A stretch of DNA of 10,158 nt from Deltaproteobacteria bacterium. GTDB taxonomy: Bacteria > Desulfobacterota > Desulfuromonadia > Geobacterales > Pseudopelobacteraceae. A model generated the notes under the pieces. The model did not search any database, was not told where the DNA came from, and saw only the letters and a program-made list of their open reading frames with translations. A program made the position numbers and the translations under genes. Where the stretch lies: contig JACRCG010000030.1 of NCBI GenBank assembly GCA_016219145.1, positions 1 to 10,158 of the forward strand, given 5' to 3'. Positions 1 to 6,772 of this stretch are shown one piece after another. Every line of letters starts with the position of its first letter. Position 1 is the stretch's first letter.

Positions 1-20
1 CAGCAAGTGGCACCTTCAAC

Positions 21-57
21 CACCCCCCAACCCCCACCCCTCAAGGGAGGGGGGGGG
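21..57. repeat. C-tract/G-tract imperfect palindrome
   Basis: Runs of C broken by A (21-40) are followed by TCAA and then runs of G (45-57), so the two halves can fold on each other imperfectly. Low-complexity palindromes of this C-run/TCAA/G-run form are common as dispersed intergenic repeats in bacterial genomes; calling it one of those is from memory and not tested here. It lies just before a terminator hairpin and carries no coding signal. Confidence 0.45.
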
Positions 58-64
58 AGTTAGC

Positions 65-94
65 AAGGCGTGGCCCACAAAGCCGCGCCTTTTT
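65..94 (+). terminator. Intrinsic terminator of the gene upstream of the window
   Basis: A 10-bp stem (65-74 with 82-91, including one G-T pair) closes a 7-nt loop and runs straight into a T-tract (90-94). The T-tract is on the + strand only, so it ends rightward transcription from a gene outside the window. The hairpin finishes about 40 bases before the DNA polymerase start, leaving little room for a separate promoter for that gene. Confidence 0.7.
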
Positions 95-132
95 GGTTGC
101 CTCCCCGCAGCCTGCTGTCGTAAAGTGCTGCC

Positions 133-2373
133 ATGCCAACCAGAGCCCTGGAAAATATACCGCTGCTTTTCGGTCGTGATGACAGAAACGGCATAGTTGC
201 AGTTGAGCCGGCTGGCCATTTTGTCAGAATCTTTTTCAGAACGGATGGCTCGGTACATTTTCATGATGAGCCCTTTCGCCCCTTCATACTGGTCAGCGAC
301 CCCGCCCTGCTGACCGGTTTCAGCATGCCTTGCGCCGTGCGCCGGCTTGATGGCGAGGACAGTTTTCGTTATCAACTGCAGTTCGATTCCTGGGGGGAGT
401 GCCTGGCAGCCCGTGATTTTCTGGCCGCCAAAACCAAAGTTACATCGGGTGCCGTTGGCAGTCCCTACCTTTTCTTCTCCGACCTTTCCCACCAGTATCT
501 GCTTACAACCGGGACGACGCTTTTCAAGGGCCTGGAATTTTCACAACTGCGTTGTCTGGCGCTTGATATTGAAACCGGTTGCGCCGAGGGGTATGATTTC
601 TCCAACCCTGACAGGGCCGAAGACCGTATCATTTCGATAGCGCTCAAGGATTCTCATGGTGAAGAAAGTGTGCTGCGTGGCGACCAGTTGTCCGAACCGG
701 AGCTCCTGAAGGCCCTGAACAGCGCTATTCACCGGTGCGACCCGGATATCATCACCGGTCACAATATCTTTCGTTTTGATCTGGACTATATCGGCAAGCG
801 CGCCCGGATGCATGGCATCCGCCTGGACTGGGGGCGCAACGGCTCCGTGCCGCATATTACACCTCACGCTCGCTGGAGTCTGGCAGAAAGAAACATCGAA
901 TATCCCCGTTGGGATATTTATGGACGGCATGTCATCGACACCTATTTTCTGGTTCAGCTGTATGATGTAGCAAATCGCAATCTGGAGAGTTACGGATTGA
1001 AAGCGGTCGCCCGCCATTTTAAAGTTGCGGCGGCGGATCGCACCTATCTGGACGGTGCGGATATTTCCGCGTCATTTCGTGAGGATCCGGAACTGCTTTA
1101 TCGCTATAATCTGGACGATGTGCGCGAGACGCTCTCACTGTTCCGCCTGCTCGGTTATCCCTGGTTCCTGCAGACCCGTATTTTCCCCTATTCGTTCCAG
1201 AATTGCGTCATTCGCGGTAACGCCACCCGTATTAATTCGCTCTTTCTGCGTGAATATCTTCATCGCGGACATGCCATACCTGCCCGTACTTCTGAAACAG
1301 CAACTTTTGAGGGGGGGTATACCGAGCTGACCCGCGCGGGTGTCGTCAGCCCGATTGTCCACTGTGACGTGGCCTCACTGTATCCGTCGTTGATGCTGGC
1401 TTATCATCTGGCCCCGGCCAGGGATACTCTGGGCCTTTTTCTACCGATGCTGGCTGATTTGCGCCGTTTCCGGCTGGCTGCCAAACAGATGGCAAAAGAC
1501 GCCTCCAGCGAGCCGGAACGACATCATTTTGATGCGCTTCAGCAGGTCTTTAAAGTGCTGATTAACTCGTTCTACGGCTATCTGGGAGCCGCTCTGCACA
1601 ATTTTTCCGATCCGGTTGCGGCGGCCGAGGTGACCAGGCTGGGAAGGGTCACCATAAAAAACATGATCGATCTGCTCAAGGCCGAAGGAGCCAGTCCGGT
1701 GGAAATAGACACCGACGGGATCTATTTCAAACCGCCCGCCTGGTGTGCAGGTGAAGGTGATGAACAGGCCCTGATCGGGCGTATATCCGGCGCTTTGCCG
1801 GAGGGGATCGAGGTGGAGCTGGATGGCCGCTTCCGGGCCATGTTTTCCTACAAGACCAAAAATTATGCGCTGCAGGGCTATGACGGCAGGATCCTGATCA
1901 AGGGGAGCGGGCTGCGCTCGCGGGGGATGGAGCGCTATCTGCGCGAATTCATGCAGGAGCTGGTTGAGAGGTTGTTGAACGCCAGGTCGGACACGGTTGA
2001 ACGGCTATACGAGGATTACATCGGCAGACTCCGCTCGCGAGGACTGGACGTGGCCTGGGTCGCCCGCACCGAAACGCTGAATGAATCGCCGGAAAGCTAT
2101 CGGGAGAAACTTCGTCTGGGCAAACGCAACCACTCAGCAGCCTTTGAAATCGCCCTTTCTGCCGGAAGAGTCTACCGGGCCGGAGATCAGGTCAGCTATT
2201 ATGTCGGCGGTTCGGGAAAGGATGCAGCAGCTTATGAACATTGCCGTCCGGTCGGCGCTTTTGATCCGCTCCATCCTGATATCAACATCCTCTATTACGT
2301 CGAAAAACTGCGCAACCTTAAGAAAAAGTTTGAGCCGTTTCTGCCCAAAGAAGCGACCCTCTTTGACCTGTGA
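133..2373 (+). CDS. Family B DNA polymerase (DNA polymerase II-like) with 3'-5' exonuclease domain
   Basis: This is a 746-residue template-directed DNA polymerase with proofreading exonuclease, acting in the cytoplasm, probably in repair or damage-tolerant synthesis as E. coli Pol II (783 aa) does. Exonuclease motifs are present in order: ExoI D145-I-E147, ExoII H210-N-I-F-R-F-D216, and ExoIII Y325-N-L-D-D329. Polymerase motifs follow: motif A D412-V-A-S-L-Y-P-S419, motif B K474-V-L-I-N-S-F-Y-G482, motif C D526-T-D-G529, and a KxY-type K574-T-K-N-Y578. All acidic catalytic residues are intact, so an active enzyme is expected. Motif C reads DTDG where most family members have DTDS. The start is the first ATG after an in-frame stop at 121-123, but no good Shine-Dalgarno precedes it. 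The family call is secure; the symbol polB would fit but the exact subfamily is not established. Confidence 0.93.
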   Translation: MPTRALENIPLLFGRDDRNGIVAVEPAGHFVRIFFRTDGSVHFHDEPFRPFILVSDPALLTGFSMPCAVRRLDGEDSFRYQLQFDSWGECLAARDFLAAKTKVTSGAVGSPYLFFSDLSHQYLLTTGTTLFKGLEFSQLRCLALDIETGCAEGYDFSNPDRAEDRIISIALKDSHGEESVLRGDQLSEPELLKALNSAIHRCDPDIITGHNIFRFDLDYIGKRARMHGIRLDWGRNGSVPHITPHARWSLAERNIEYPRWDIYGRHVIDTYFLVQLYDVANRNLESYGLKAVARHFKVAAADRTYLDGADISASFREDPELLYRYNLDDVRETLSLFRLLGYPWFLQTRIFPYSFQNCVIRGNATRINSLFLREYLHRGHAIPARTSETATFEGGYTELTRAGVVSPIVHCDVASLYPSLMLAYHLAPARDTLGLFLPMLADLRRFRLAAKQMAKDASSEPERHHFDALQQVFKVLINSFYGYLGAALHNFSDPVAAAEVTRLGRVTIKNMIDLLKAEGASPVEIDTDGIYFKPPAWCAGEGDEQALIGRISGALPEGIEVELDGRFRAMFSYKTKNYALQGYDGRILIKGSGLRSRGMERYLREFMQELVERLLNARSDTVERLYEDYIGRLRSRGLDVAWVARTETLNESPESYREKLRLGKRNHSAAFEIALSAGRVYRAGDQVSYYVGGSGKDAAAYEHCRPVGAFDPLHPDINILYYVEKLRNLKKKFEPFLPKEATLFDL

Positions 2374-2459
2374 TACTTGCCAGTCGATCATATTTGTGGT
2401 AAGAGACTGAAAAGGAAAGAAAATTGATTGTGCCACCAGCTCTGAACAAGGAGATGATT

Positions 2460-2849
2460 ATGAAAAAGGTTCTGCTGTTTGCCACCATGCTGCTTGTCTT
2501 CGTCGTGACGGTTCCAAATCCGGTCCGCGCCGAGCAGCAGCCCGAAATGATCGCCGAAAAGATGGCGGTCAAATTTACCAGAGGCCTCGCCAACACCTTT
2601 ACCAGCGTCGTTGAGCTTCCGAAGCAGACTGTGCTGACAGTGCGCGACATGGGGGCGGCCGGTTATCTGATCGGCCCGATCAAAGGCGTTGGCATGACAA
2701 TCTATCGTGGTTTTGTCGGTGTCGTCGAGACTGTTTTCTGCGTGGTGCCGCAACCAGGTTATTACGATCCGCTGATGGATCCGCCTTACGTCTGGCAGGG
2801 CTGGGAACCTAAAAGAGATACTTCCCAGGTTATTTCAGAGGGTAAATAA
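2460..2849 (+). CDS. Small exported protein, putative exosortase-associated TIGR04073 family
   Basis: This is a 129-residue protein with a clear Sec signal peptide: K2-K3, a hydrophobic core at about 4-18, and probable cleavage after V-R-A24. The mature part carries R41-G-L-A-N45 and V51-E-L-P-K-Q56, a pattern I associate with the TIGR04073 putative exosortase-associated family. It ends in an aromatic/proline-rich tail (about 98-116) containing D-P-P-Y and W-Q-G-W. Its function is unknown, and no exosortase or PEP-CTERM gene is visible here. The ATG at 2460 is chosen over a TTG at 2424 because AAGGAG (2448-2453) sits 6 nt before it and the signal peptide begins there. It follows the polymerase gene by 86 nt in the same direction and ends before a strong terminator. 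The family assignment is from memory of the motif. Confidence 0.8.
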   Translation: MKKVLLFATMLLVFVVTVPNPVRAEQQPEMIAEKMAVKFTRGLANTFTSVVELPKQTVLTVRDMGAAGYLIGPIKGVGMTIYRGFVGVVETVFCVVPQPGYYDPLMDPPYVWQGWEPKRDTSQVISEGK

Positions 2850-2886
2850 TTCAGCGGCGGTTCAGTCGAATAGTCGATGTGGAAAA

Positions 2887-2926
2887 CAGAAAGGCGTCCC
2901 TGGTTCAGGGGCGCCTTTCTGTTTTT
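2887..2926. terminator. Bidirectional intrinsic terminator between convergent genes
   Basis: A 14-bp stem (2887-2900 with 2908-2921, one G-T pair) encloses a 7-nt loop. TTTTT follows on the + strand (2922-2926) and AAAA precedes it (2883-2886), giving a T-run on the minus strand too. It lies between the stop of the TIGR04073-like gene (2849) and the stop of the minus-strand galU (2945), so it can end transcription from both sides. Confidence 0.88.
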
Positions 2927-2944
2927 CCGGTTAGCACGGTAAAT

Positions 2945-3814
2945 TCAGTTTGCGCAGAGTCGCTGCCGAAGGTAGGCTTCAAATTCGGTGCTGAACTCCT
3001 TGCGCTTGAGCGCCATATCGACCGTAGCCTTCAGAAAACCGAGCTTATCGCCGCAATCATGGCGCAATCCCTCAAACAGGCATCCATACACCTGCTCTTC
3101 TTTTGAAAGTTTCAAAATGGCGTCGGTCAACTGAATTTCCCCCCCCTTACCCGGTTCCTGATCCATAAGAATTTCGAAGATGCGTGGCGTCAACACATAG
3201 CGCCCGATTATCGCCATGTCTGACGGCGCCTCGTCGCGGGCCGGCTTTTCAACCATGTCGGTGATATGGAACATGCGGGAACCGATCTGGTCAGCCGCAA
3301 CACAGCCATAGGATGAAATATTTTCCATCGGCACTTTTTCCAGGGCCAGAACAGAACCGCCCTGCTGATTGAAAACATCCAGCAGTTGGGCCAGACAGGG
3401 GCGTTCGCTGTCGACAATGTCGTCTCCCAGCAGAACAGCAAAAGGCTCATTGCCGACAAAATCCCTGGCACACAGAATGGCGTGACCCAGTCCCAGAGCC
3501 TGGCGCTGTCGCACGTAGAATATATCCACCATCTCGGCAATTTCACGCACACGGGAGAGCTCGCGGTCCTTGCCTTTGTCGTAGAGGTGCGCCTCCAGTT
3601 CAACCGAAATATCGAAGTGATCTTCAATATTATGCTTGCCGCGCCCGGTTACGAACAGAATCTGCTCTATCCCGGAAGCTACCGCCTCTTCCACCACGTA
3701 CTGCACCAGAGGCTTGTCGATCAGCGGCAGCATCTCTTTGGGAGAGGATTTGGTGGCGGGAAGAAAGCGGGTGCCGAGACCTGCAACCGGAAATACAGCC
3801 TTTTTTACCTTCAT
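2945..3814 (-). CDS. galU: UTP--glucose-1-phosphate uridylyltransferase
   Basis: This enzyme makes UDP-glucose from glucose-1-phosphate and UTP in the cytoplasm, supplying glucosyl units for lipopolysaccharide, exopolysaccharide and galactose metabolism. The 289-residue length is normal for bacterial GalU. The N-terminal nucleotide-binding signature is complete (G12-L-G-T-R16 through P25-K-E-M-L-P30). It is followed by L-L-G-D-D132, the V-E-K-P191 motif, G-R-Y-V-L208, G-G-E-I-Q-L-T-D231, and D253-C-G-D-K-L-G-F260 near the C-terminus. The ATG at 3814 is preceded on the minus strand by AAGGA (3821-3825) with 6 nt between. It sits 39 nt downstream of the fmdB-like gene and is probably co-transcribed with it from the promoter at 4128-4157. 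Nothing is missing or odd. Confidence 0.96.
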   Translation of the reverse strand: MKVKKAVFPVAGLGTRFLPATKSSPKEMLPLIDKPLVQYVVEEAVASGIEQILFVTGRGKHNIEDHFDISVELEAHLYDKGKDRELSRVREIAEMVDIFYVRQRQALGLGHAILCARDFVGNEPFAVLLGDDIVDSERPCLAQLLDVFNQQGGSVLALEKVPMENISSYGCVAADQIGSRMFHITDMVEKPARDEAPSDMAIIGRYVLTPRIFEILMDQEPGKGGEIQLTDAILKLSKEEQVYGCLFEGLRHDCGDKLGFLKATVDMALKRKEFSTEFEAYLRQRLCAN

Positions 3815-3853
3815 TCTGAGTCCTTCCGGAAGCTGGAGGTATGAGAAATGACG

Positions 3854-4087
3854 TTATTCGGCGGCACAGGCGCAACCGCCGCATCCGGCCGGTTTGGGAG
3901 CCTCGGTCTTGGGGCAGTAGCCGCTGTTGAACCAGCCGTCACCCTTCAGGCTGAAGGCGGTGGCAGAGATCATCTTCTCTACGGCAGCCCCGCATTTGGG
4001 GCAGTCACTGGCGGGAGGATCGGAAAATTTCTGGCGCAGTTCAAACTGGTGATTACAGGTTTGGCATCGGTATTCGTACATCGGCAT
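3854..4087 (-). CDS. FmdB-family zinc-ribbon protein
   Basis: This is a 77-residue protein opening with M-P-M-Y-E-Y-R-C, the hallmark of the FmdB regulatory-protein family. A zinc ribbon is formed by C8-x2-C11 and C29-x2-C32. The name comes from a putative regulator near formamidase/formate dehydrogenase genes in other bacteria; the true role of most members is unknown. After the ribbon the chain has C58 and a cysteine-rich end (C69, C72, C74), which could bind a second metal. The start at 4087 has AAGGAG 10 nt upstream on the minus strand; a second ATG two codons in (4081) is possible, but the family usually begins with M-P. It heads a likely two-gene unit with galU. Confidence 0.9.
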   Translation of the reverse strand: MPMYEYRCQTCNHQFELRQKFSDPPASDCPKCGAAVEKMISATAFSLKGDGWFNSGYCPKTEAPKPAGCGGCACAAE

Positions 4088-4127
4088 GACGTTTTGACTC
4101 CTTTTTGCATTGTGACAGCATTTTTTA

Positions 4128-4157
4128 AGTATAACGACTGCCCAGCCGATTTGTCAA
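4128..4157 (-). promoter_or_regulatory. Sigma70-type promoter for the fmdB-like/galU unit
   Basis: Read on the minus strand, a perfect TTGACA -35 box (4152-4157) and a TATACT -10 box (4128-4133, five of six consensus bases) are separated by 18 nt. Transcription would start near 4121, giving a leader of roughly 34 nt before the start codon at 4087. No operator-like palindrome overlaps it, which suits constitutive expression. Confidence 0.75.
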
Positions 4158-4566
4158 TGTCAGGCGATTTTATTGCGGGATGAATTTTAAATATTGAATA
4201 CGGCTCGATTTATGCTGATGTTCACGCTGACAAAAATATACAGCTAAATGCCGATATGTGATTTCGCATCCCAACGCCGACTTTGAAACTAACAGCTTGA
4301 TATTGAAGAATATATTTGATGTAAATGCAGTTTGCTGTAAATGGCATGACACGAAAATACAAGTTATTTGGCGTTAAATAACTTGGTCGCCAGTTGTGGA
4401 GTGCCTCTGAAAGTATTACGCCAGTAGAGGAAAAACTGTGCGAAGGTCAAATAGTTATGGTTCATACACGTGACTTCTTTCAAATTGGGTGTACATTTCT
4501 CCGGTATGCCAAGGCAGTTTCTCTGATCCTGTCAAATTCAACTGATTCTACGGAGGACACTTAACC
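4158..4566. other. AT-rich intergenic region, candidate leader of the SUMF1/conduit cluster
   Basis: About 400 bases between divergent genes, with clearly lower GC than its neighbours and no credible coding frame (the longest, 60 codons on the minus strand, has no Shine-Dalgarno or recognisable content). On the + strand a weak promoter-like pair, TTGATA (4297-4302) and TGTAAA (4320-4325), has a 17-nt spacer. Downstream lie a perfect inverted repeat (4360-4385) and nested short complementary segments (4391-4395 with 4434-4438; 4404-4408 with 4426-4430). A Shine-Dalgarno GGAGG (4552-4556) precedes the next gene by 10 nt. I recognise no known riboswitch. Confidence 0.5.
4360..4385. repeat. Perfect 10-bp inverted repeat, possible operator or leader hairpin
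   Basis: CAAGTTATTT (4360-4369) and its exact complement AAATAACTTG (4376-4385) flank a 6-nt centre. It is followed by no T-tract, so it is not a standard terminator. It lies 180 nt before the SUMF1-like gene and 34 nt after the weak candidate -10 box, where either a DNA-binding regulator or an RNA hairpin could act. Which of these it is cannot be told from sequence. Confidence 0.5.
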
Positions 4567-5340
4567 ATGAAAAGACGCATCTGCATCGGACAGGCATTAT
4601 GTGCGCTGGCGTTTGCAATTACCGTAATACCGCAGATTAATCTTGCGTATGCGGCAAAGGATAAAATTGTAGATCCTGTCAGTGATGTTGAGTTTATTCC
4701 CGTAAAGGGAGGCTGCTTTCAGATGGGAGACGCTGAAGAGAAGAATCAGCATGAGGTCTGTGTCAGTGATTTCGCAATCGGCAAGTTTGAGGTGACCCAG
4801 GGGCAGTGGCAGGCTGTCATGGGCAACAACCCTTCCCGCTACAGTTCTTGTGGAAGTGACTGCCCGGTAGACCAGGTAAGCTGGTACGACGTTCAGGATT
4901 TCATCAACCGTCTGAATGCCAGGGGTGACAGCCAGTACCGATTGCCAACTGAAGCAGAATGGGAGTATGCCGCACGCAGCGGCGGAAAAAACGAGAAATA
5001 CTCCGGTGGCAACGATGTTGAAGCAGTCTCCTGGTTTGACAGGAATTCCGGCAGTAAACCGCACAAGGTAGGGACAAAAAAGCCAAATGGACTGGGAATA
5101 TATGATATGAGCGGCAACGTTTGGGAGTGGGTCCAGGACTGCTACCACCCGGATTATTACCGGGTCAGTCCGAAAAATGATCCGCAGGGACCGGCCTGCA
5201 GCGACAAGCGTGTGCTGCGCGGCGGCTCCTGGTTCAATACGGCCAAGGATGCGCGAGTAGCATTCAGGCTCAGGGATAATCCGGGCTACAGCTACCACTT
5301 TACTTTCGGGTTTCGCTTGGTACTCGTCCAAAAGCATTGA
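4567..5340 (+). CDS. Exported SUMF1/formylglycine-generating-enzyme-fold protein, catalytic cysteines absent
   Basis: This is a 257-residue protein with a signal peptide (K2-R-R4, hydrophobic core, cleavage near A-Y-A29) followed by one FGE-sulfatase/SUMF1 domain (about 42-254). Diagnostic segments include F43-I-P-V-K-G-G-C-F-Q-M-G54, the E-V-T-Q-G-Q-W motif, R-L-P-T-E-A-E-W-E-Y-A-A, a D-M-S-G-N-V-W-E-W motif, R218-G-G-S-W222 and a final F-G-F-R-L. True formylglycine-generating enzymes have two copper-binding cysteines just after G-G-S; here those positions appear to be N224 and A229. It is therefore unlikely to be a sulfatase-activating oxidase and more likely a binding or other divergent member in the periplasm or envelope. 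Other cysteines (C50, and the S-S-C-G-S-D-C segment) may form disulfides. It lies 103 nt upstream of the barrel gene in the same direction. The fold is secure; the function is not. Confidence 0.88.
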   Translation: MKRRICIGQALCALAFAITVIPQINLAYAAKDKIVDPVSDVEFIPVKGGCFQMGDAEEKNQHEVCVSDFAIGKFEVTQGQWQAVMGNNPSRYSSCGSDCPVDQVSWYDVQDFINRLNARGDSQYRLPTEAEWEYAARSGGKNEKYSGGNDVEAVSWFDRNSGSKPHKVGTKKPNGLGIYDMSGNVWEWVQDCYHPDYYRVSPKNDPQGPACSDKRVLRGGSWFNTAKDARVAFRLRDNPGYSYHFTFGFRLVLVQKH

Positions 5341-5383
5341 TGTTTTTGCGGAAAGAATCGGGTTTGAAATAACAGGCGCCGAA

Positions 5384-5389
5384 TATAAT
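5384..5389 (+). promoter_or_regulatory. Possible -10 box upstream of the conduit genes
   Basis: A perfect TATAAT lies in the 103-nt gap between the SUMF1-like gene and the barrel gene. The best upstream partner, TTGAAA (5364-5369), is only 14 nt away, shorter than the usual 16-18, so this is a weak promoter call. No terminator is visible in the gap, so read-through from the SUMF1-like gene is also possible. Confidence 0.3.
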
Positions 5390-5430
5390 GATTCCAGAAA
5401 AATACAATTCTGACGAAGAGCTGTTTGGAA

Positions 5431-5437
5431 GGGAGGG
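5431..5437 (+). promoter_or_regulatory. Ribosome binding site fixing a TTG start
   Basis: GGGAGGG lies 6 nt before the TTG at 5444. It decides that start, because no ATG in frame stands before the signal-peptide core. The next in-frame ATG codons (residues 20 and 36) would cut the signal peptide. Confidence 0.7.
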
Positions 5438-5443
5438 CATATT

Positions 5444-6772
5444 TTGACAAACCAACAAAAAAGAAGATCAGGGAGCACGCGTCACGATCTCCTGGTGGTA
5501 ATGGCGGGAATTTTGTCTGCAACTTCGATCTTGCTTTCAGCTCCGCTTATGGCTGCTGATTACTCGCTTTCAGGTGAGTCCAGCACGATCATGCGCATGA
5601 GGACAACCATTGAGAAGAAGGAGCTCTACCCGCTTTACGAGTATGTACGTCTCAATGTTACTGACAGTCACAAGGACGGTTCGGCGCTTTCGTTTTACAT
5701 CAGTGCCTGGGGGCGCGCTGATCTGGCCGGAAAGACAACCAGTAACGAGACCGATGGCGATCTGCGTTATGCCTATTTGAGCTACCGCTCCTCCAAGAAC
5801 AATCTGCTTGTTAATATCGGGCGACAATTCATCAGCGAAGGTGTCGCTGCCGAAAAATTTGACGGTGCCTATCTTCGCAGCGACTTGCTTGGCGGCTTTG
5901 GAGCTGCTGCTTATGTCGGTAAATCTGTTTTCAGCGAGCCGGACTACAAAGGGGGCGGTATCTTCTATGGCGGGCGCCTGTCACACAGCATGGCAAAGTA
6001 CTATACCGTTGGTCTCAGTGCCCTTAAAAGCGAGAAGGCTGATGGCGGCCGCTACCGTGAAGAAGAGGGTGTTGATATCTGGATTCATCCCCTTGAACAA
6101 ATAGATCTGGCCGGCCGCACCAGTTACAACTCGATTACATCAGGTTTTATGGAGTCCGCTTACACGCTGACAATCACTCCTCTTGACGGACTGTCGGTCA
6201 GCTCTGAAGTCTCCAGTGTCAGTTACAAGGATTATTTCCATAATGTGACTACCAAAGCCCTTAGTCTGACTGCCGGAGTCATAGATCCAAAAGAAAAGAT
6301 GTTGTCAACAGGTGCCTCAGTTTCATATATCCCGCTTAAAAATCTTACTGTCTCTGCAAGTTATAAAAACTACAGTTATGACATTGCCGGAGACGCCCAT
6401 TATTTCGGCGGCAAAGTGACTTATGCGGTTCCGGAATCATATTCGGCAGGCCTGAGCGCCAACCGCATGGAAGGAGCGATAGATCGACTCCGTTACAGCG
6501 AGTTACGTTTTTTTGCTTTAAAGATACTGGGCAAAACCACCCTGTCCGCAGACTATATCAGCGTGATTTTTGATAAAGCGATCAATGGAGTCAAGAACAG
6601 CTATTCCATCACAGGGTCCGCAGGATACCAGCTGACAGACAAGTTGAAGGTCGCTGCCGACCTGGAATACTCCAGAAGCCCTTTCATGAACGATGAACTG
6701 CGCGGAATGCTCAAGATTGTGTACGCCTTTGAAGCAAAATTTGGTGAAGGGGGGAGCAAGAGTGAAAAATAA
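5444..6772 (+). CDS. Outer-membrane beta-barrel (porin) of a porin-cytochrome electron conduit
   Basis: This is a 442-residue protein. A basic N-terminus (K6-R-R8, R13) and hydrophobic core (about 16-34) form a signal peptide cleaved near M-A-A38. The mature chain shows the alternating polar/hydrophobic segments, frequent aromatic residues and short turns of a transmembrane beta-barrel, with no cytoplasmic-type domain and no heme motif. The segment V-N-I-G-R-Q-F-I-S-E-G-V followed by F-D-G-A-Y-L resembles what I remember of Geobacter conduit porins. It would form the channel in which multiheme cytochromes carry electrons across the outer membrane. Supporting this, its stop overlaps the start of a pentaheme lipoprotein gene by 11 nt, which in turn overlaps an octaheme one. 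Start is TTG with a strong ribosome binding site (5431-5437). Strand number cannot be fixed by eye. An ordinary solute porin is the alternative, made less likely by the context. Confidence 0.83.
   Translation: MTNQQKRRSGSTRHDLLVVMAGILSATSILLSAPLMAADYSLSGESSTIMRMRTTIEKKELYPLYEYVRLNVTDSHKDGSALSFYISAWGRADLAGKTTSNETDGDLRYAYLSYRSSKNNLLVNIGRQFISEGVAAEKFDGAYLRSDLLGGFGAAAYVGKSVFSEPDYKGGGIFYGGRLSHSMAKYYTVGLSALKSEKADGGRYREEEGVDIWIHPLEQIDLAGRTSYNSITSGFMESAYTLTITPLDGLSVSSEVSSVSYKDYFHNVTTKALSLTAGVIDPKEKMLSTGASVSYIPLKNLTVSASYKNYSYDIAGDAHYFGGKVTYAVPESYSAGLSANRMEGAIDRLRYSELRFFALKILGKTTLSADYISVIFDKAINGVKNSYSITGSAGYQLTDKLKVAADLEYSRSPFMNDELRGMLKIVYAFEAKFGEGGSKSEK

Noticed and set aside
541..1017. 158-codon minus-strand frame within the DNA polymerase gene
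   Set aside because: It overlaps the exonuclease motifs on the + strand and shows no protein features of its own.
3386..3844. 152-codon + strand frame opposite galU
   Set aside because: galU is intact and unambiguous on the minus strand; this frame has no recognisable content.
4170..4352. 60-codon minus-strand frame in the AT-rich gap
   Set aside because: GTG start without a Shine-Dalgarno, no recognisable family, and it overlaps the -35 side of the fmdB-like promoter region. More likely chance in AT-rich DNA.
4158..4566. GEMM-type (cyclic dinucleotide) riboswitch upstream of the cytochrome cluster
   Set aside because: These occur before some Geobacter cytochrome genes, but I found none of the conserved core segments in this gap or in the other intergenic gaps.
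4597..5478. 293-codon open frame on the minus strand opposite the SUMF1-like gene
   Set aside because: It is antisense to a gene with clear domain content, its product has no recognisable features or signal sequence, and it runs through the gap to the barrel gene. It is a shadow frame.
6693..6761. Upstream extension of the pentaheme gene
   Set aside because: The frame stays open upstream, but starting there would put the lipoprotein signal inside the protein; GTG 6762 has a proper ribosome binding site.
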